Below are positions 1 through 6,526 of a DNA stretch of 9,465 nucleotides, in pieces; position 1 is the first letter of the stretch, and each line of letters begins with the position of its first letter. The position numbers and the translations under genes are program-made. A model generated the notes under the pieces. It was not told the origin of the DNA, did not search any database, and saw nothing but the letters and a program-made list of their open reading frames with translations. The stretch comes from CAYUJH01 sp964394585. GTDB taxonomy: Bacteria; Bacteroidota; Bacteroidia; Cytophagales; Flammeovirgaceae. Location of the stretch: NCBI GenBank assembly GCA_964394585.1, contig CAYMYI010000141.1, positions 1 through 9,465 of the forward strand. Reading direction: 5' to 3'.

Positions 1-509
1 ATGCTAAGCAGTACCCAAAAGGGATCGGCATTGAGCGAACTAGCAATTACTTGGGTAAGCCCTACGCAGATTAAGACGATGAACGTAACCAACAACAAAG
101 AGATAAAAGCAAAAAATAGCGCGTAGCGCTGGCTATTATACATTTTACCCATCCACTGTGCCATAGTGAGTGCTTTGATGCTCGTTCCAAATTTTCGGAA
201 ACTCTTGGTAAACAAGATCAGCGCCACAAAAATCGCTAAGGGCATCACTATCCCGAACGAAAGCACGCCGCTTAGTCCGTAGAGGGCAATGAACCCCGGG
301 TTGATGATGAACGTGGCGGCACTTGTCATGGAAGCCGCCAACGCTAACCCTACTGCTAGCGGGGAAAAAGTGATGTTTCCCAGGGCATAGTCAGAGATAT
401 TTTTGATTTTTAAGGCACCTCGTATCACAAAAAACAGAATGACAGCCATGTAGGCAAAAATCACGACCCACGTAGCGATGACTTGTTCTTGAGAAGCTAG
501 GCTATTCAT
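1..509 (-). CDS. Sodium:solute symporter (SSS family), N-terminal part, cut by window edge
   Basis: Partial gene: the frame opens at ATG 509 and stays open for 169 codons to the left edge, so only the N-terminal third or so is present. The translation begins MNSLASQEQVIATWVVIF. It shows hydrophobic segments near residues 12-30, 48-70, 78-100 and 130-155. The stretch SDYALGNITFSPLAVGLA followed by SMTSAATFIINPG is the typical first conserved block of the solute:sodium symporter family (TC 2.A.21, PanF/PutP/ActP-like), which imports small solutes across the inner membrane with Na+. The substrate cannot be told from this piece; the SAATF/PG motif is closer to PanF-type than to PutP-type members (inference). 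It starts 43 bp after the KAS III-like gene on the same strand and may be co-transcribed with it. No Shine-Dalgarno sequence is visible. Confidence 0.8.
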   Translation of the reverse strand, partial: MNSLASQEQVIATWVVIFAYMAVILFFVIRGALKIKNISDYALGNITFSPLAVGLALAASMTSAATFIINPGFIALYGLSGVLSFGIVMPLAIFVALILFTKSFRKFGTSIKALTMAQWMGKMYNSQRYALFFAFISLLLVTFIVLICVGLTQVIASSLNADPFWVLLS

Positions 510-524
510 AAAAGCATAAGTTAT

Positions 525-562
525 CCGTTTTTAAAATATACTGAATTGATGCTTAAAAACGG
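525..562. repeat. Perfect 10-bp inverted repeat around the stop codon of the KAS III-like gene
   Basis: The arms CCGTTTTTAA (525-534) and TTAAAAACGG (553-562) are exact reverse complements separated by 18 nt. The right arm contains the stop codon of the KAS III-like gene. Neither strand has a T-run after the second arm, so it does not look like a standard intrinsic terminator. It could be an mRNA 3' structure between that gene and the symporter, or a binding site. The symmetry is certain; the role is unknown. Confidence 0.45.
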
Positions 563-1551
563 AACGCTGCTGCCGCAAACGCTAAACCTCCGCCCGAACC
601 GATAAACATAATCAAATCGCCGCGCTTGATATTGCCCTTTTGGTAGGCATCGTCCAAAGCCATTGGGATACATGCCGAGCCGGTGTAGCCGTATTTATCC
701 ATAATCATGGGTGCTTTTTCGCGGGGAACGCCTAGGTTATCCATCGTTTCGTTGATGGAATTAAAATTGAGTTGCGTAAGTAAGTAGTGATCTACTTCGT
801 TTGGTGTTACTCCAAGCCTTTGGCAGAGTTCTTTTGCCATTTTGGTCCACGTCTTCGGGTTAATCTCCTTCGGAAACCGATGAACGAACTTTAGTTGGTG
901 ATCGTGGTTTGCCATCACTTCGGCAGTAATAGGCATATGCGTAGCCCCAGCGTAAATACCCATCCAGCCGTGGTATTGCCCTTCGGTAATGAGTTGGCTT
1001 GTAAGAAACCCTTTTTGTTCGTTAGTTTCTTCTGCACTGAGCACTACAGCGCCGGCTCCATCGGCAAAAAGGGTTACTGTTTTTTTATCTTGCTTATTCA
1101 AAAACTTGCTCATAGCGTACCCACCTACCACCAAAATATTTTGGTATTGAGCATCGGAAATGAGGTATTTCGAGGCAACATCGAGTGCAGTTACAAACCC
1201 GGCACATGCTGTATTTAAATCGAATGTGCCAGCATTGGAGGCTCCAAGGCGATCTTGTAAAACCGATGCAGTAGAAGGGGAAATATACTCTGGTGTATCG
1301 GTGGCTACGATGATTAAGTCGAGCTGGGAGGCAGTAACCTCTGCCGATTTGAGAGCCTTGTGTGCAGCTTGTTCGCAAAGATCTGCGACAGACTCATCAT
1401 CACGGCTCCACCGGCGCGTGTGTATGTTTACGTTTTCTTTTAGCCATTCGTCGACCTCTTCGCCAAGCAGTTGATTGAAGTACTGATTATCCAATACTTG
1501 TTCAGGAGCATACGAACCAATGCCCCGTAAGATTGCTTTTCTCATTTTCAT
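553..1551 (-). CDS. 3-oxoacyl-ACP synthase III (FabH/KAS III) family protein with altered catalytic triad
   Basis: 332 aa, close to the usual length of KAS III enzymes, which join an acyl-CoA or acyl-ACP with malonyl-ACP in the cytoplasm. The thiolase-fold layout is intact. The N-terminal half carries the nucleophile in DLNTACAGFV (Cys116), followed by the ADGAGAVV strand. The C-terminal half ends in the usual FIGSGGGLAFAAAAFRF block. Aligning by eye to FabH, the catalytic His of the HQAN motif is Thr259 (LLTQLN) and the catalytic Asn of the GN motif is Tyr289 (KYGYTGSACIP). It is therefore not a standard decarboxylating FabH. From memory, a KAS III subfamily with this TQ...GYTGSA signature is widespread, so the change is probably functional rather than decay. 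The start is ATG 1551, with a second in-frame ATG at 1545; an A-rich leader precedes it. It lies 123 bp downstream of the FabG-type gene, with a terminator between them. Confidence 0.88.
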   Translation of the reverse strand: MKMRKAILRGIGSYAPEQVLDNQYFNQLLGEEVDEWLKENVNIHTRRWSRDDESVADLCEQAAHKALKSAEVTASQLDLIIVATDTPEYISPSTASVLQDRLGASNAGTFDLNTACAGFVTALDVASKYLISDAQYQNILVVGGYAMSKFLNKQDKKTVTLFADGAGAVVLSAEETNEQKGFLTSQLITEGQYHGWMGIYAGATHMPITAEVMANHDHQLKFVHRFPKEINPKTWTKMAKELCQRLGVTPNEVDHYLLTQLNFNSINETMDNLGVPREKAPMIMDKYGYTGSACIPMALDDAYQKGNIKRGDLIMFIGSGGGLAFAAAAFRF

Positions 1552-1595
1552 ATTTTTTTCAGTTAGTGAGGGGTAGAAATTTTAAGCACTGTTCG

Positions 1596-1628
1596 AAAAA
1601 CGAAGAAGAGACGGCAGGCTCTTCCTCG
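1596..1628 (-). terminator. Probable intrinsic terminator after the fabG-type gene
   Basis: Read on the minus strand, the arm CGAGGAAGAG (1628-1619), an 8-nt loop and the arm CTCTTCTTCG (1610-1601) form a 10-bp stem with one mismatch, followed directly by TTTTT (1600-1596). It lies 46 bp past the fabG-type stop codon and 44 bp before the KAS III-like start. It may end the fabG transcript or act as an attenuator between the two genes. Confidence 0.6.
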
Positions 1629-1674
1629 ACTTTCAGCACAGTTTACGTGGTTTTCGTAAGTACAGAGAGCATGT

Positions 1675-2418
1675 TTACAGCGTGAGCGCGCCATCTACAC
1701 TAAGCACTGTTCCGCTTACAAAGCTGGCATCGTTCGAAGCGAGGAAAGCATATGCATTGGCAATATCTGCAGGTTCTCCTAGCCTTCCGAGAGGTGCTTT
1801 GCCCTTCATCATGTCAATCACTTTTTCGGGCATAGCGCGTACCATATCGGTAGCGATAAATCCCGGTGCTACCGCATTTACGGTAATGGAATACTTGCCC
1901 AATTCGCGCGCAAGGGTTTTGGTCATCCCGATTACGCCTGCCTTTGTTGCCGAGTAGTTGGTCTGTCCGAAATTGCCATATAAGCCTACTACCGATGAGG
2001 TATTGATGATGCGTCCACTGTTGTTTTCAATCATGGTAGGCGTTACAGCCTTCACACAGTTGAACACTCCGGTAAGGTTTACCGAAATCACCTGATCCCA
2101 TTGTTCTATGGTCATTTTTTTGATAGTTGCATCGCGGGTAATGCCCGCATTATTGATGAGCACATCGATGGTACCATACTGACTAACCACCTCGGCAGCC
2201 GCTTGCTGAGTTGCTTCAAAGTCAGCTGTATTCACTTTCTGAAAACTTGCTTTTCCTCCTGCGGCTTGCAGTTGTTGTACCATCGCCGCCCCCTTTTCCT
2301 CGTTGATGTCCCAAATCACTACGATGGCACCTTCTTGGCTAAACTTTTCGGACGAAGCTTGCCCTATGCCACATGCGCCTCCGGTAATGATGACGACTTT
2401 ATCTTTAAATCTTTGCAT
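1675..2418 (-). CDS. fabG: Short-chain dehydrogenase/reductase, 3-oxoacyl-ACP reductase (FabG) type
   Basis: 247 aa, the normal length for FabG, which interconverts 3-oxoacyl and 3-hydroxyacyl thioesters in the cytoplasm. Classical SDR motifs are all present: the cofactor loop TGGACGIG (12-19), NNAG (89-92), Asn114 in VNLTG, and the Ser142-Tyr155-Lys159 catalytic set in SSVVGLYGNFGQTNYSATK. NAVAPGFIATDM follows, and the protein ends with VSGTVLSVDGAL, a typical FabG C-terminus. Asp37 (VIWDIN) sits at the end of the second beta strand, and Cys16 replaces the Arg of the usual GASRGIG loop. Both point to NAD(H) rather than NADP(H) (inference from SDR rules). No acpP, fabD or fabF is nearby, so it may be an acyl-CoA or acetoacetyl-CoA (PhaB-like) enzyme and not the housekeeping FabG. 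The KAS III-like gene lies downstream, beyond a terminator. Confidence 0.88.
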   Translation of the reverse strand: MQRFKDKVVIITGGACGIGQASSEKFSQEGAIVVIWDINEEKGAAMVQQLQAAGGKASFQKVNTADFEATQQAAAEVVSQYGTIDVLINNAGITRDATIKKMTIEQWDQVISVNLTGVFNCVKAVTPTMIENNSGRIINTSSVVGLYGNFGQTNYSATKAGVIGMTKTLARELGKYSITVNAVAPGFIATDMVRAMPEKVIDMMKGKAPLGRLGEPADIANAYAFLASNDASFVSGTVLSVDGALTL

Positions 2419-2654
2419 GTTGAGTAACAGTTTTAAATGGAAGAATGGCTAAAATTACTTCCCACCCTGACTGCTCTCTCAAAATAACCTGATAAAACCC
2501 CTGTGACTATTGAAAAGATATAAGAAGATATACGGTTTAAAATATTGATATAATGATATTTATAATATTTTAATCTCCTAAAGACTTTTATGCCATAAAG
2601 AAAGAAATCCCCTCTATCGACTTTTGCAAGCACCCTGTAAAAAGCGGTCTGTTT
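2419..2654. other. AT-rich intergenic region upstream of the fabG-type gene
   Basis: A 236-bp gap between the end of the response regulator gene and the start of the fabG-type gene. The middle (about 2510-2580) is very AT-rich and is the likely place for the fabG promoter. TATCTTTT, read on the minus strand at 2520-2513, resembles a Bacteroidota -7 box, but no matching -33 TTTG was found at the right distance. A 66-codon open frame here (2433-2633, minus) shows no recognisable protein features and is not called as a gene. Confidence 0.35.
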
Positions 2655-3353
2655 TCAACTTTTCCATCGTTCTAAGAGTAATAGTCGATACGTTGCGCTA
2701 ATGGGTATTTCTTGCGTACCTACTAAAAGTGCCTGCTGCTTTACCTGTGTAATGGCATTCAAAGAAACGATGTAAGAACGGTGCACACGTTGAAACCATT
2801 CGGGTAGTTGTTGCTCTATTTGGTTCAACGTCGATAGCATTATGTATGCCCTTTTTTCGGTAATCACTTTTACGTAATTCCCAAAACTTTTGACATAGCA
2901 GATTTCGGTAAATTTTACTCGATGGGTCAGTCCATCTTGCCGTATGGTAAGCACTTCGGCAGCAGAGGAAGACTTGGGGAGAATCGCAGTTTCTCGGTGT
3001 TCGTAACCTACCGATAACGCCCGATTTACCGCTTTCAAAAAACGTGGGAATGCAATGGGTTTTAACAGGTAGTCTACTACGCCGTATTCGTAGCTTTCTA
3101 AAGCATACTCAGAATATGCCGTAGTAAAAATTACTTTCGGAGGGGTTGGCAGCGCCTTGAGCAGTTCAATCCCGCTAAGTTCTGGCATATCAATATCTAA
3201 AAAAAGCAGATCAACCGTATTCGATTGTAGGAAACTCACCCCTTCGATGGCATCGGGGAGCGACCCTACCAACGATAAGTGCTTAATCTTTCCGATATAT
3301 TCTTCTAAAAGCTGGCGCGCTAAGAGTTCATCATCTACAATGAGGCATTTCAT
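2655..3353 (-). CDS. LytTR-family response regulator transcription factor
   Basis: 232 aa with a receiver domain (about 1-120) and a LytTR DNA-binding domain (about 133-230). In the receiver, Asp7 and Asp8 (IVDDE) form the acidic pocket, Asp53 in LLFLDIDMP is the phosphoacceptor, Thr77/Thr78 (VIFTTAY) the switch residue and Lys98 (LLKP) the conserved lysine. The LytTR part has ICYVKSFGNYVKV and WFQRVHRSYIVSLNAI, typical of AgrA/LytR DNA-binding domains, which contact direct repeats in promoters. The start codon overlaps the stop codon of the upstream kinase gene by 4 bp (ATGA), which shows translational coupling and cognate pairing. All expected residues are present, so it should be active. 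The target genes are unknown; candidate boxes lie upstream of the kinase gene. Confidence 0.95.
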   Translation of the reverse strand: MKCLIVDDELLARQLLEEYIGKIKHLSLVGSLPDAIEGVSFLQSNTVDLLFLDIDMPELSGIELLKALPTPPKVIFTTAYSEYALESYEYGVVDYLLKPIAFPRFLKAVNRALSVGYEHRETAILPKSSSAAEVLTIRQDGLTHRVKFTEICYVKSFGNYVKVITEKRAYIMLSTLNQIEQQLPEWFQRVHRSYIVSLNAITQVKQQALLVGTQEIPISATYRLLLLERWKS

Positions 3354-4375
3354 ATAGTGTTATTTTGAGGAGTTCGCACTAAGGACATCGTTAAGCCAAT
3401 TTGATAGACTTCTGCCTGCCTTTCAATCTTTAAATGATGCGATGGGTACAGCAACTGCAACCTACGTTTCACATTTTCCAAACCTAACTTAGGGGTGGTG
3501 CTATCACTATTTTTTAGAGTACCCGCATAGCTATTTCGTACGGTAAACCTGAAATTTTGCGCTTCAATTTCTGCCTTCACTTCTACAAAACTCTTTCCCC
3601 TCGAAGCATTTGCGCCATGTTTAAACGCATTTTCTACAAATACAATTAAGAGCAAAGGCGCTATTTCTTTCCCTTTCACATCGCCTACAATTTCAAACTC
3701 TATCCGACAACGCTCACCCAAACGGAGTTCTTCTAACAACAAATAGTTTTCGATAAAATGGAGCTCGTCTACAAGGGCTGTCCACTGAGTCGTGCTACTT
3801 TCCAACTGATAGCGCAATAATTGGGAAAGTTGCAATACTACCTCCGAAGCATTGGAAGCATGTTGCCGAGTTAGCACATATACACTATTAAGGGCATTGA
3901 ACAAAAAATGAGGGTTTATCTGAGCTTTTAAGTACTTCAACTCCATTTTTTGCTGTAATAATTCTTTCTGCTGCAGGTGCTGTTCGTGTTTCCAATAACG
4001 CCGATAAAAAAGCGCTGCCATTCCTATTCCTGTGGTTAAAAAGTAATAGAAAAATTTAGCTTTTACAGCGTTGCAGCCACAATGTAAATTTTGTAGGTAC
4101 GATACCCCTAGAATACTCGCAATTACTAAAAATACATACAGCGCATAGCGCTTTCGCTCAAAAAAATGGGGTAGCCAAACATAATGGTTCAAGTAGATTA
4201 ACGATAGAATCACACACCAGGTAATGGCATTTTCAAACAGGTACTCGGGCATACCCCCCTCGTAGTTGAACCGATATTCCCACGACTTAAAAATAAGCAT
4301 GCAGTATACCAATACAGCTAAGAGTAGGTCGCGCTGCCAAGAGCGCTCTAACAAGGTGGTCCATTGAAACGGCAT
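3350..4375 (-). CDS. LytS/YehU-type membrane sensor histidine kinase
   Basis: 341 aa. The N-terminal part has four likely membrane segments (about 16-29, 48-66, 77-95 and 107-125). A short coiled linker rich in Gln/Lys/Glu follows, then a His_kinase domain (PF06580 type). The phosphorylated His is expected at His156 in AQINPHFLFNALNS. The ATP-binding N-box is VENAFKHG (248-255, with Asn249), and a G-box-like LGLENVKRRLQLLYP lies at 297-311. The kinase would phosphorylate the LytTR regulator encoded just downstream with a 4-bp overlap. If the N-terminus is cytoplasmic, the loop between segments 3 and 4 faces outward and contains HCGC (98-101). No separate sensor domain is present, so the signal may be sensed within the membrane part. 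The start is ATG 4375. Confidence 0.93.
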   Translation of the reverse strand: MPFQWTTLLERSWQRDLLLAVLVYCMLIFKSWEYRFNYEGGMPEYLFENAITWCVILSLIYLNHYVWLPHFFERKRYALYVFLVIASILGVSYLQNLHCGCNAVKAKFFYYFLTTGIGMAALFYRRYWKHEQHLQQKELLQQKMELKYLKAQINPHFLFNALNSVYVLTRQHASNASEVVLQLSQLLRYQLESSTTQWTALVDELHFIENYLLLEELRLGERCRIEFEIVGDVKGKEIAPLLLIVFVENAFKHGANASRGKSFVEVKAEIEAQNFRFTVRNSYAGTLKNSDSTTPKLGLENVKRRLQLLYPSHHLKIERQAEVYQIGLTMSLVRTPQNNTI

Positions 4376-4425
4376 ACGGCAAATTTCGGAATATCTCGTT
4401 TGTTTTTCCTGAAAGATTGACCAAC

Positions 4426-4484
4426 GCCGTTCATCCTTGATAAAATGTGTTTATCCATCAATCATAACGAAGCACGGTTCATCC
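4426..4484. promoter_or_regulatory. Candidate LytTR-type operator: three same-orientation repeats
   Basis: The spacer between the divergent kinase and thioredoxin-like genes holds three related boxes on the plus strand: GCCGTTCAT (4426), TGTGTTTAT (4446) and ACGGTTCAT (4474). Read on the minus strand, each contains GGATRAAC. The first and third match 8 of 9 positions of the published LytTR half-site pattern [TA][AC][CA]GTTN[AG][TG]; the middle one matches 7. The spacings of 20 and 28 bp differ from the usual pair arrangement. The set may serve for autoregulation of the kinase/regulator pair or for control of the divergent gene (inference). Confidence 0.3.
4439..4455. repeat. Short perfect inverted repeat in the divergent spacer
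   Basis: GATAAA and TTTATC are exact reverse complements around the 5-nt spacer ATGTG. The repeat overlaps the middle LytTR-like box between two divergent genes, so it could be a small operator. At 6 bp per arm, chance occurrence is not excluded. Confidence 0.25.
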
Positions 4485-4559
4485 ATTTTTTTCTGCATCC
4501 CCCTTGCTAATTCTATTCATTTGAAGCCACAACAATCATGTTCAAAAAATAATAATGCT

Positions 4560-5096
4560 ATGAAAACAAAGATGCTTCAATTCGTTGGTATAATGTTATT
4601 GTCTTTAGGCACCCACGTTGCTTGGGGACAAAGCTCCTCGGAAAAACTGTTGGGTATTGTCAGCCAAAACTCATTGGAACAAGCGCCTTATCGCAGTTGG
4701 TTTCAGCCTGCTTTTACTGAGTTTCAGCCCGATTCTGAAACCATTGCTCAATTAAAATCGGTAGATTGGGCACAAAAAACCATTCAAATATTTTTCGGGA
4801 CATGGTGTGGTGATAGCCGTAGAGAATTACCCCGATTTTTAAAGCTGTTGCATACGATTGGTATCCCCTCTAATCAAATACAACTCATTGCTGTGGACAA
4901 TACCCCTAATGCTTACAAACAAAGCCCTACGCATGAAGAAAAAGGGCGGAACATTGTGCGCGTCCCTACGATGATTATCTACGATACTACCCAAGAAATG
5001 AACCGTATTATTGAATACCCGAAGGTATCATTAGAAGCTGACTTACTGCAAATTATGATGAACGAAAGCTATATTCCGAATTACGCAGATCGGTAA
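4560..5096 (+). CDS. Secreted thioredoxin-fold protein with a single active-site Cys (WCGDS)
   Basis: 178 aa from ATG 4560. This start is preferred over a longer frame from TTG 4437 because it gives a clean signal peptide: MKTK, a hydrophobic core (LQFVGIMLLSLG), then HVAWG with likely cleavage before QSSSEK. The mature part has a thioredoxin-like core with IQIFFGTWCGDSRRELPRF (76-94) and the cis-proline motif RVPT (Pro136). The usual CxxC is Cys83-Gly-Asp-Ser86, and Cys83 is the only Cys in the protein, so classical dithiol oxidoreductase chemistry is not possible. This WCGDS form is a recurring family in Bacteroidota (from memory); its function is not known. No lipobox is seen, so a soluble periplasmic location is likely. 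It is divergent from the sensor kinase gene across a 184-bp spacer with possible LytTR boxes, and is followed by its own terminator. Confidence 0.8.
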   Translation: MKTKMLQFVGIMLLSLGTHVAWGQSSSEKLLGIVSQNSLEQAPYRSWFQPAFTEFQPDSETIAQLKSVDWAQKTIQIFFGTWCGDSRRELPRFLKLLHTIGIPSNQIQLIAVDNTPNAYKQSPTHEEKGRNIVRVPTMIIYDTTQEMNRIIEYPKVSLEADLLQIMMNESYIPNYADR

Positions 5097-5150
5097 CAAG
5101 CCCCGAAATACAGAATGTGTATACGAATGCTTTTTTATGCCTAAATTTAG

Positions 5151-5181
5151 AGTGCCCTAGGTTTCTAGGTGCACTTTTTTT
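5151..5181 (+). terminator. Intrinsic terminator after the thioredoxin-like gene
   Basis: AGTGCCCTAG (5151-5160) and CTAGGTGCACT (5165-5175) pair around the 4-nt loop GTTT with one bulged base, followed by a run of seven T ending at 5181. It lies 54 bp after the stop codon at 5096, in the expected place and orientation. Confidence 0.8.
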
Positions 5182-5301
5182 ATGTTAGTTGGTGTATCCT
5201 CCAAGTCTTTAAAAGTTTATTCCAAAATCGGTAGTGCTGATTACGATCCTCCTTTCACATTTCCTACTACTTTTATAGCTTCGAATGTAAAACCCAGATA
5301 C

Positions 5302-5321
5302 CATCGCTAATAACAGCGATG
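5302..5321 (+). promoter_or_regulatory. Hairpin covering the first ATG of the type III PKS gene
   Basis: CATCGCT (5302-5308) and AGCGATG (5315-5321) form a perfect 7-bp stem with the 6-nt loop AATAAC. The last three bases of the stem are the ATG at 5319. In mRNA this would hide that start codon, so either translation begins at ATG 5343 or the hairpin controls initiation. It has no T-run and is not a terminator. Confidence 0.4.
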
Positions 5322-6458
5322 AATCGTTTGTTATGCCCATCTATGCCTACATCATATATTACTGCGATTGGAACTGCCGTTCCGCCCTATACACTTACAC
5401 AACGTGAAATTCTGAAGACCATGCAACAAATGCTCCACACCGATAACGAGCAAATGCATCGGTTAGAAGTGCTTTACCGCGCTACCGGGATTCATACCCG
5501 CCATACCGTGGTGAGTGATTATGGGAAACCTCCGGAACTGTTCACATGGCTGCCCGCCTCGTTGGAACCACAAGACTACCCGTCTGTAGCCGAACGCATG
5601 CAACTCTACCAAAAAGAAGCATTACCTCTTTCGTTAGATGCCGTACGCAACTTAGAAGTCCATTTGGGACATGCTCTTCCTGAAATCACCCACCTGATTA
5701 CAGTAAGTTGCACCGGCATGTATGCCCCCGGACTCGATATCGACTTAGTGCACGCTCTTAAACTTTCGAACAACGTACAACGCACGGCAATCAACTTTAT
5801 GGGATGCTATGCTGCGTTCAATGGCTTGAAAACTGCGGATGCCATTTGCCGAAGTACCCCCAACGCCAAAGTGTTGGTAGTCTGCACGGAATTGTGCTCT
5901 ATCCATTTTCAGCCAAAAGTTTCGGAAGACGAGCTCCTTTCTGCTGCTATTTTCAGCGATGGCTCTGCTGCGGCACTGGTTGAAAGCTCTCCTCGCCATA
6001 ACGGGTTCTCCCTTGAGATTACCAAAGGATACACCGACTTGTTCCCCGAAGGCAACCGCGATATGGCCTGGTACATTGGCAATCAGGGGTTTGAAATGGT
6101 GCTGAGTAATTATGTTTCTCAGCTTCTCCATAAAGGAATCCGACATTTTATGGAACGTATGCTAACCGATACCCCATGGAAAGTTGATTCGGTAGACTAT
6201 TGGGCAATCCACCCCGGAGGCAAACAAATTTTAAAAGCAGTAGAAGACGCACTCAGCTTACTGCCAACACACAACCATTGGGCATATCAGATTCTGAAAG
6301 AGTTTGGCAACATGTCGTCGGCAACGGTTCTATTTGTGTTACAGGCCATCATGAAACAACTCCACACTACCGACCACCAAAAAAGCATCCTCAGTATGGC
6401 GTTTGGCCCGGGGCTTACCGTCGAAGCACTCTTGTACAAAGTACACGCACAATGTTAA
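5319..6458 (+). CDS. Type III polyketide synthase (chalcone/stilbene synthase family)
   Basis: 379 aa from ATG 5319, in the normal range for type III PKS; ATG 5343 gives 371 aa starting MPTSYITAIGTAVPP and is equally possible. The enzyme is a cytoplasmic homodimer in known members and extends an acyl-CoA starter with malonyl-CoA, then cyclises the chain. The catalytic triad is complete: Cys131 in TVSCTGMYAPG, His298 in WAIHPGGKQIL and Asn331 in EFGNMSSATVLFVL. GCYAAFNGL (162-170) and FSDGSAAALVE (212-222) are further family blocks. The C-terminal MAFGPGLTVEALLY motif is the expected GFGPG-type loop. Bacterial members make alkylresorcinols, alkylpyrones or acylphloroglucinols; the product here cannot be told. 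No methyltransferase or oxidase gene lies beside it: a terminator precedes it and a stress operon follows, so it looks like a single-gene unit. Confidence 0.93.
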   Translation: MNRLLCPSMPTSYITAIGTAVPPYTLTQREILKTMQQMLHTDNEQMHRLEVLYRATGIHTRHTVVSDYGKPPELFTWLPASLEPQDYPSVAERMQLYQKEALPLSLDAVRNLEVHLGHALPEITHLITVSCTGMYAPGLDIDLVHALKLSNNVQRTAINFMGCYAAFNGLKTADAICRSTPNAKVLVVCTELCSIHFQPKVSEDELLSAAIFSDGSAAALVESSPRHNGFSLEITKGYTDLFPEGNRDMAWYIGNQGFEMVLSNYVSQLLHKGIRHFMERMLTDTPWKVDSVDYWAIHPGGKQILKAVEDALSLLPTHNHWAYQILKEFGNMSSATVLFVLQAIMKQLHTTDHQKSILSMAFGPGLTVEALLYKVHAQC

Positions 6459-6483
6459 TGTATCTTTAAGGAATTTAGCGTTC

Positions 6484-6500
6484 GGCAATTCAGCATTGCC
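6484..6500 (+). repeat. Small hairpin after the PKS gene
   Basis: GGCAAT and ATTGCC pair perfectly around TCAGC, 25 bp after the PKS stop codon. No T-run follows, so a terminator role is doubtful; it might be a weak 3' structure. Its right arm overlaps the possible -33 element of the next operon. Confidence 0.3.
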
Positions 6501-6526
6501 CAAATACAGAAAAGGTTCTATATTTA
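6495..6526 (+). promoter_or_regulatory. Possible Bacteroidota-type promoter for the ybjN-like/pspA unit
   Basis: ATTG (6495-6498) and TATATTTA (6519-6526) are separated by 20 nt. This approximates the Bacteroidota primary sigma pattern TTTG, about 19-20 nt, then TAnnTTTG. It would start transcription near 6533, about 25 nt before the ATG at 6559. The -7 box lacks the final G and the -33 box has only TTG, so the call is tentative. Confidence 0.35.

Noticed and set aside
2433..2633. 66-codon open frame on the minus strand between the response regulator and the fabG-type gene
   Set aside because: The sequence is AT-rich with a Tyr/Lys/Ile-heavy, random-looking translation, no recognisable motif, and a position in the likely promoter region of the fabG-type gene.
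4437..4559. Longer N-terminus for the thioredoxin-like protein from TTG 4437
   Set aside because: ATG 4560 begins a clean signal peptide, while the extension lies in the divergent promoter region and would bury the signal.
5745..6146. 133-codon open frame on the minus strand inside the type III PKS gene
   Set aside because: It lies wholly within a gene with a complete catalytic triad in the other frame, and its translation has no family features.
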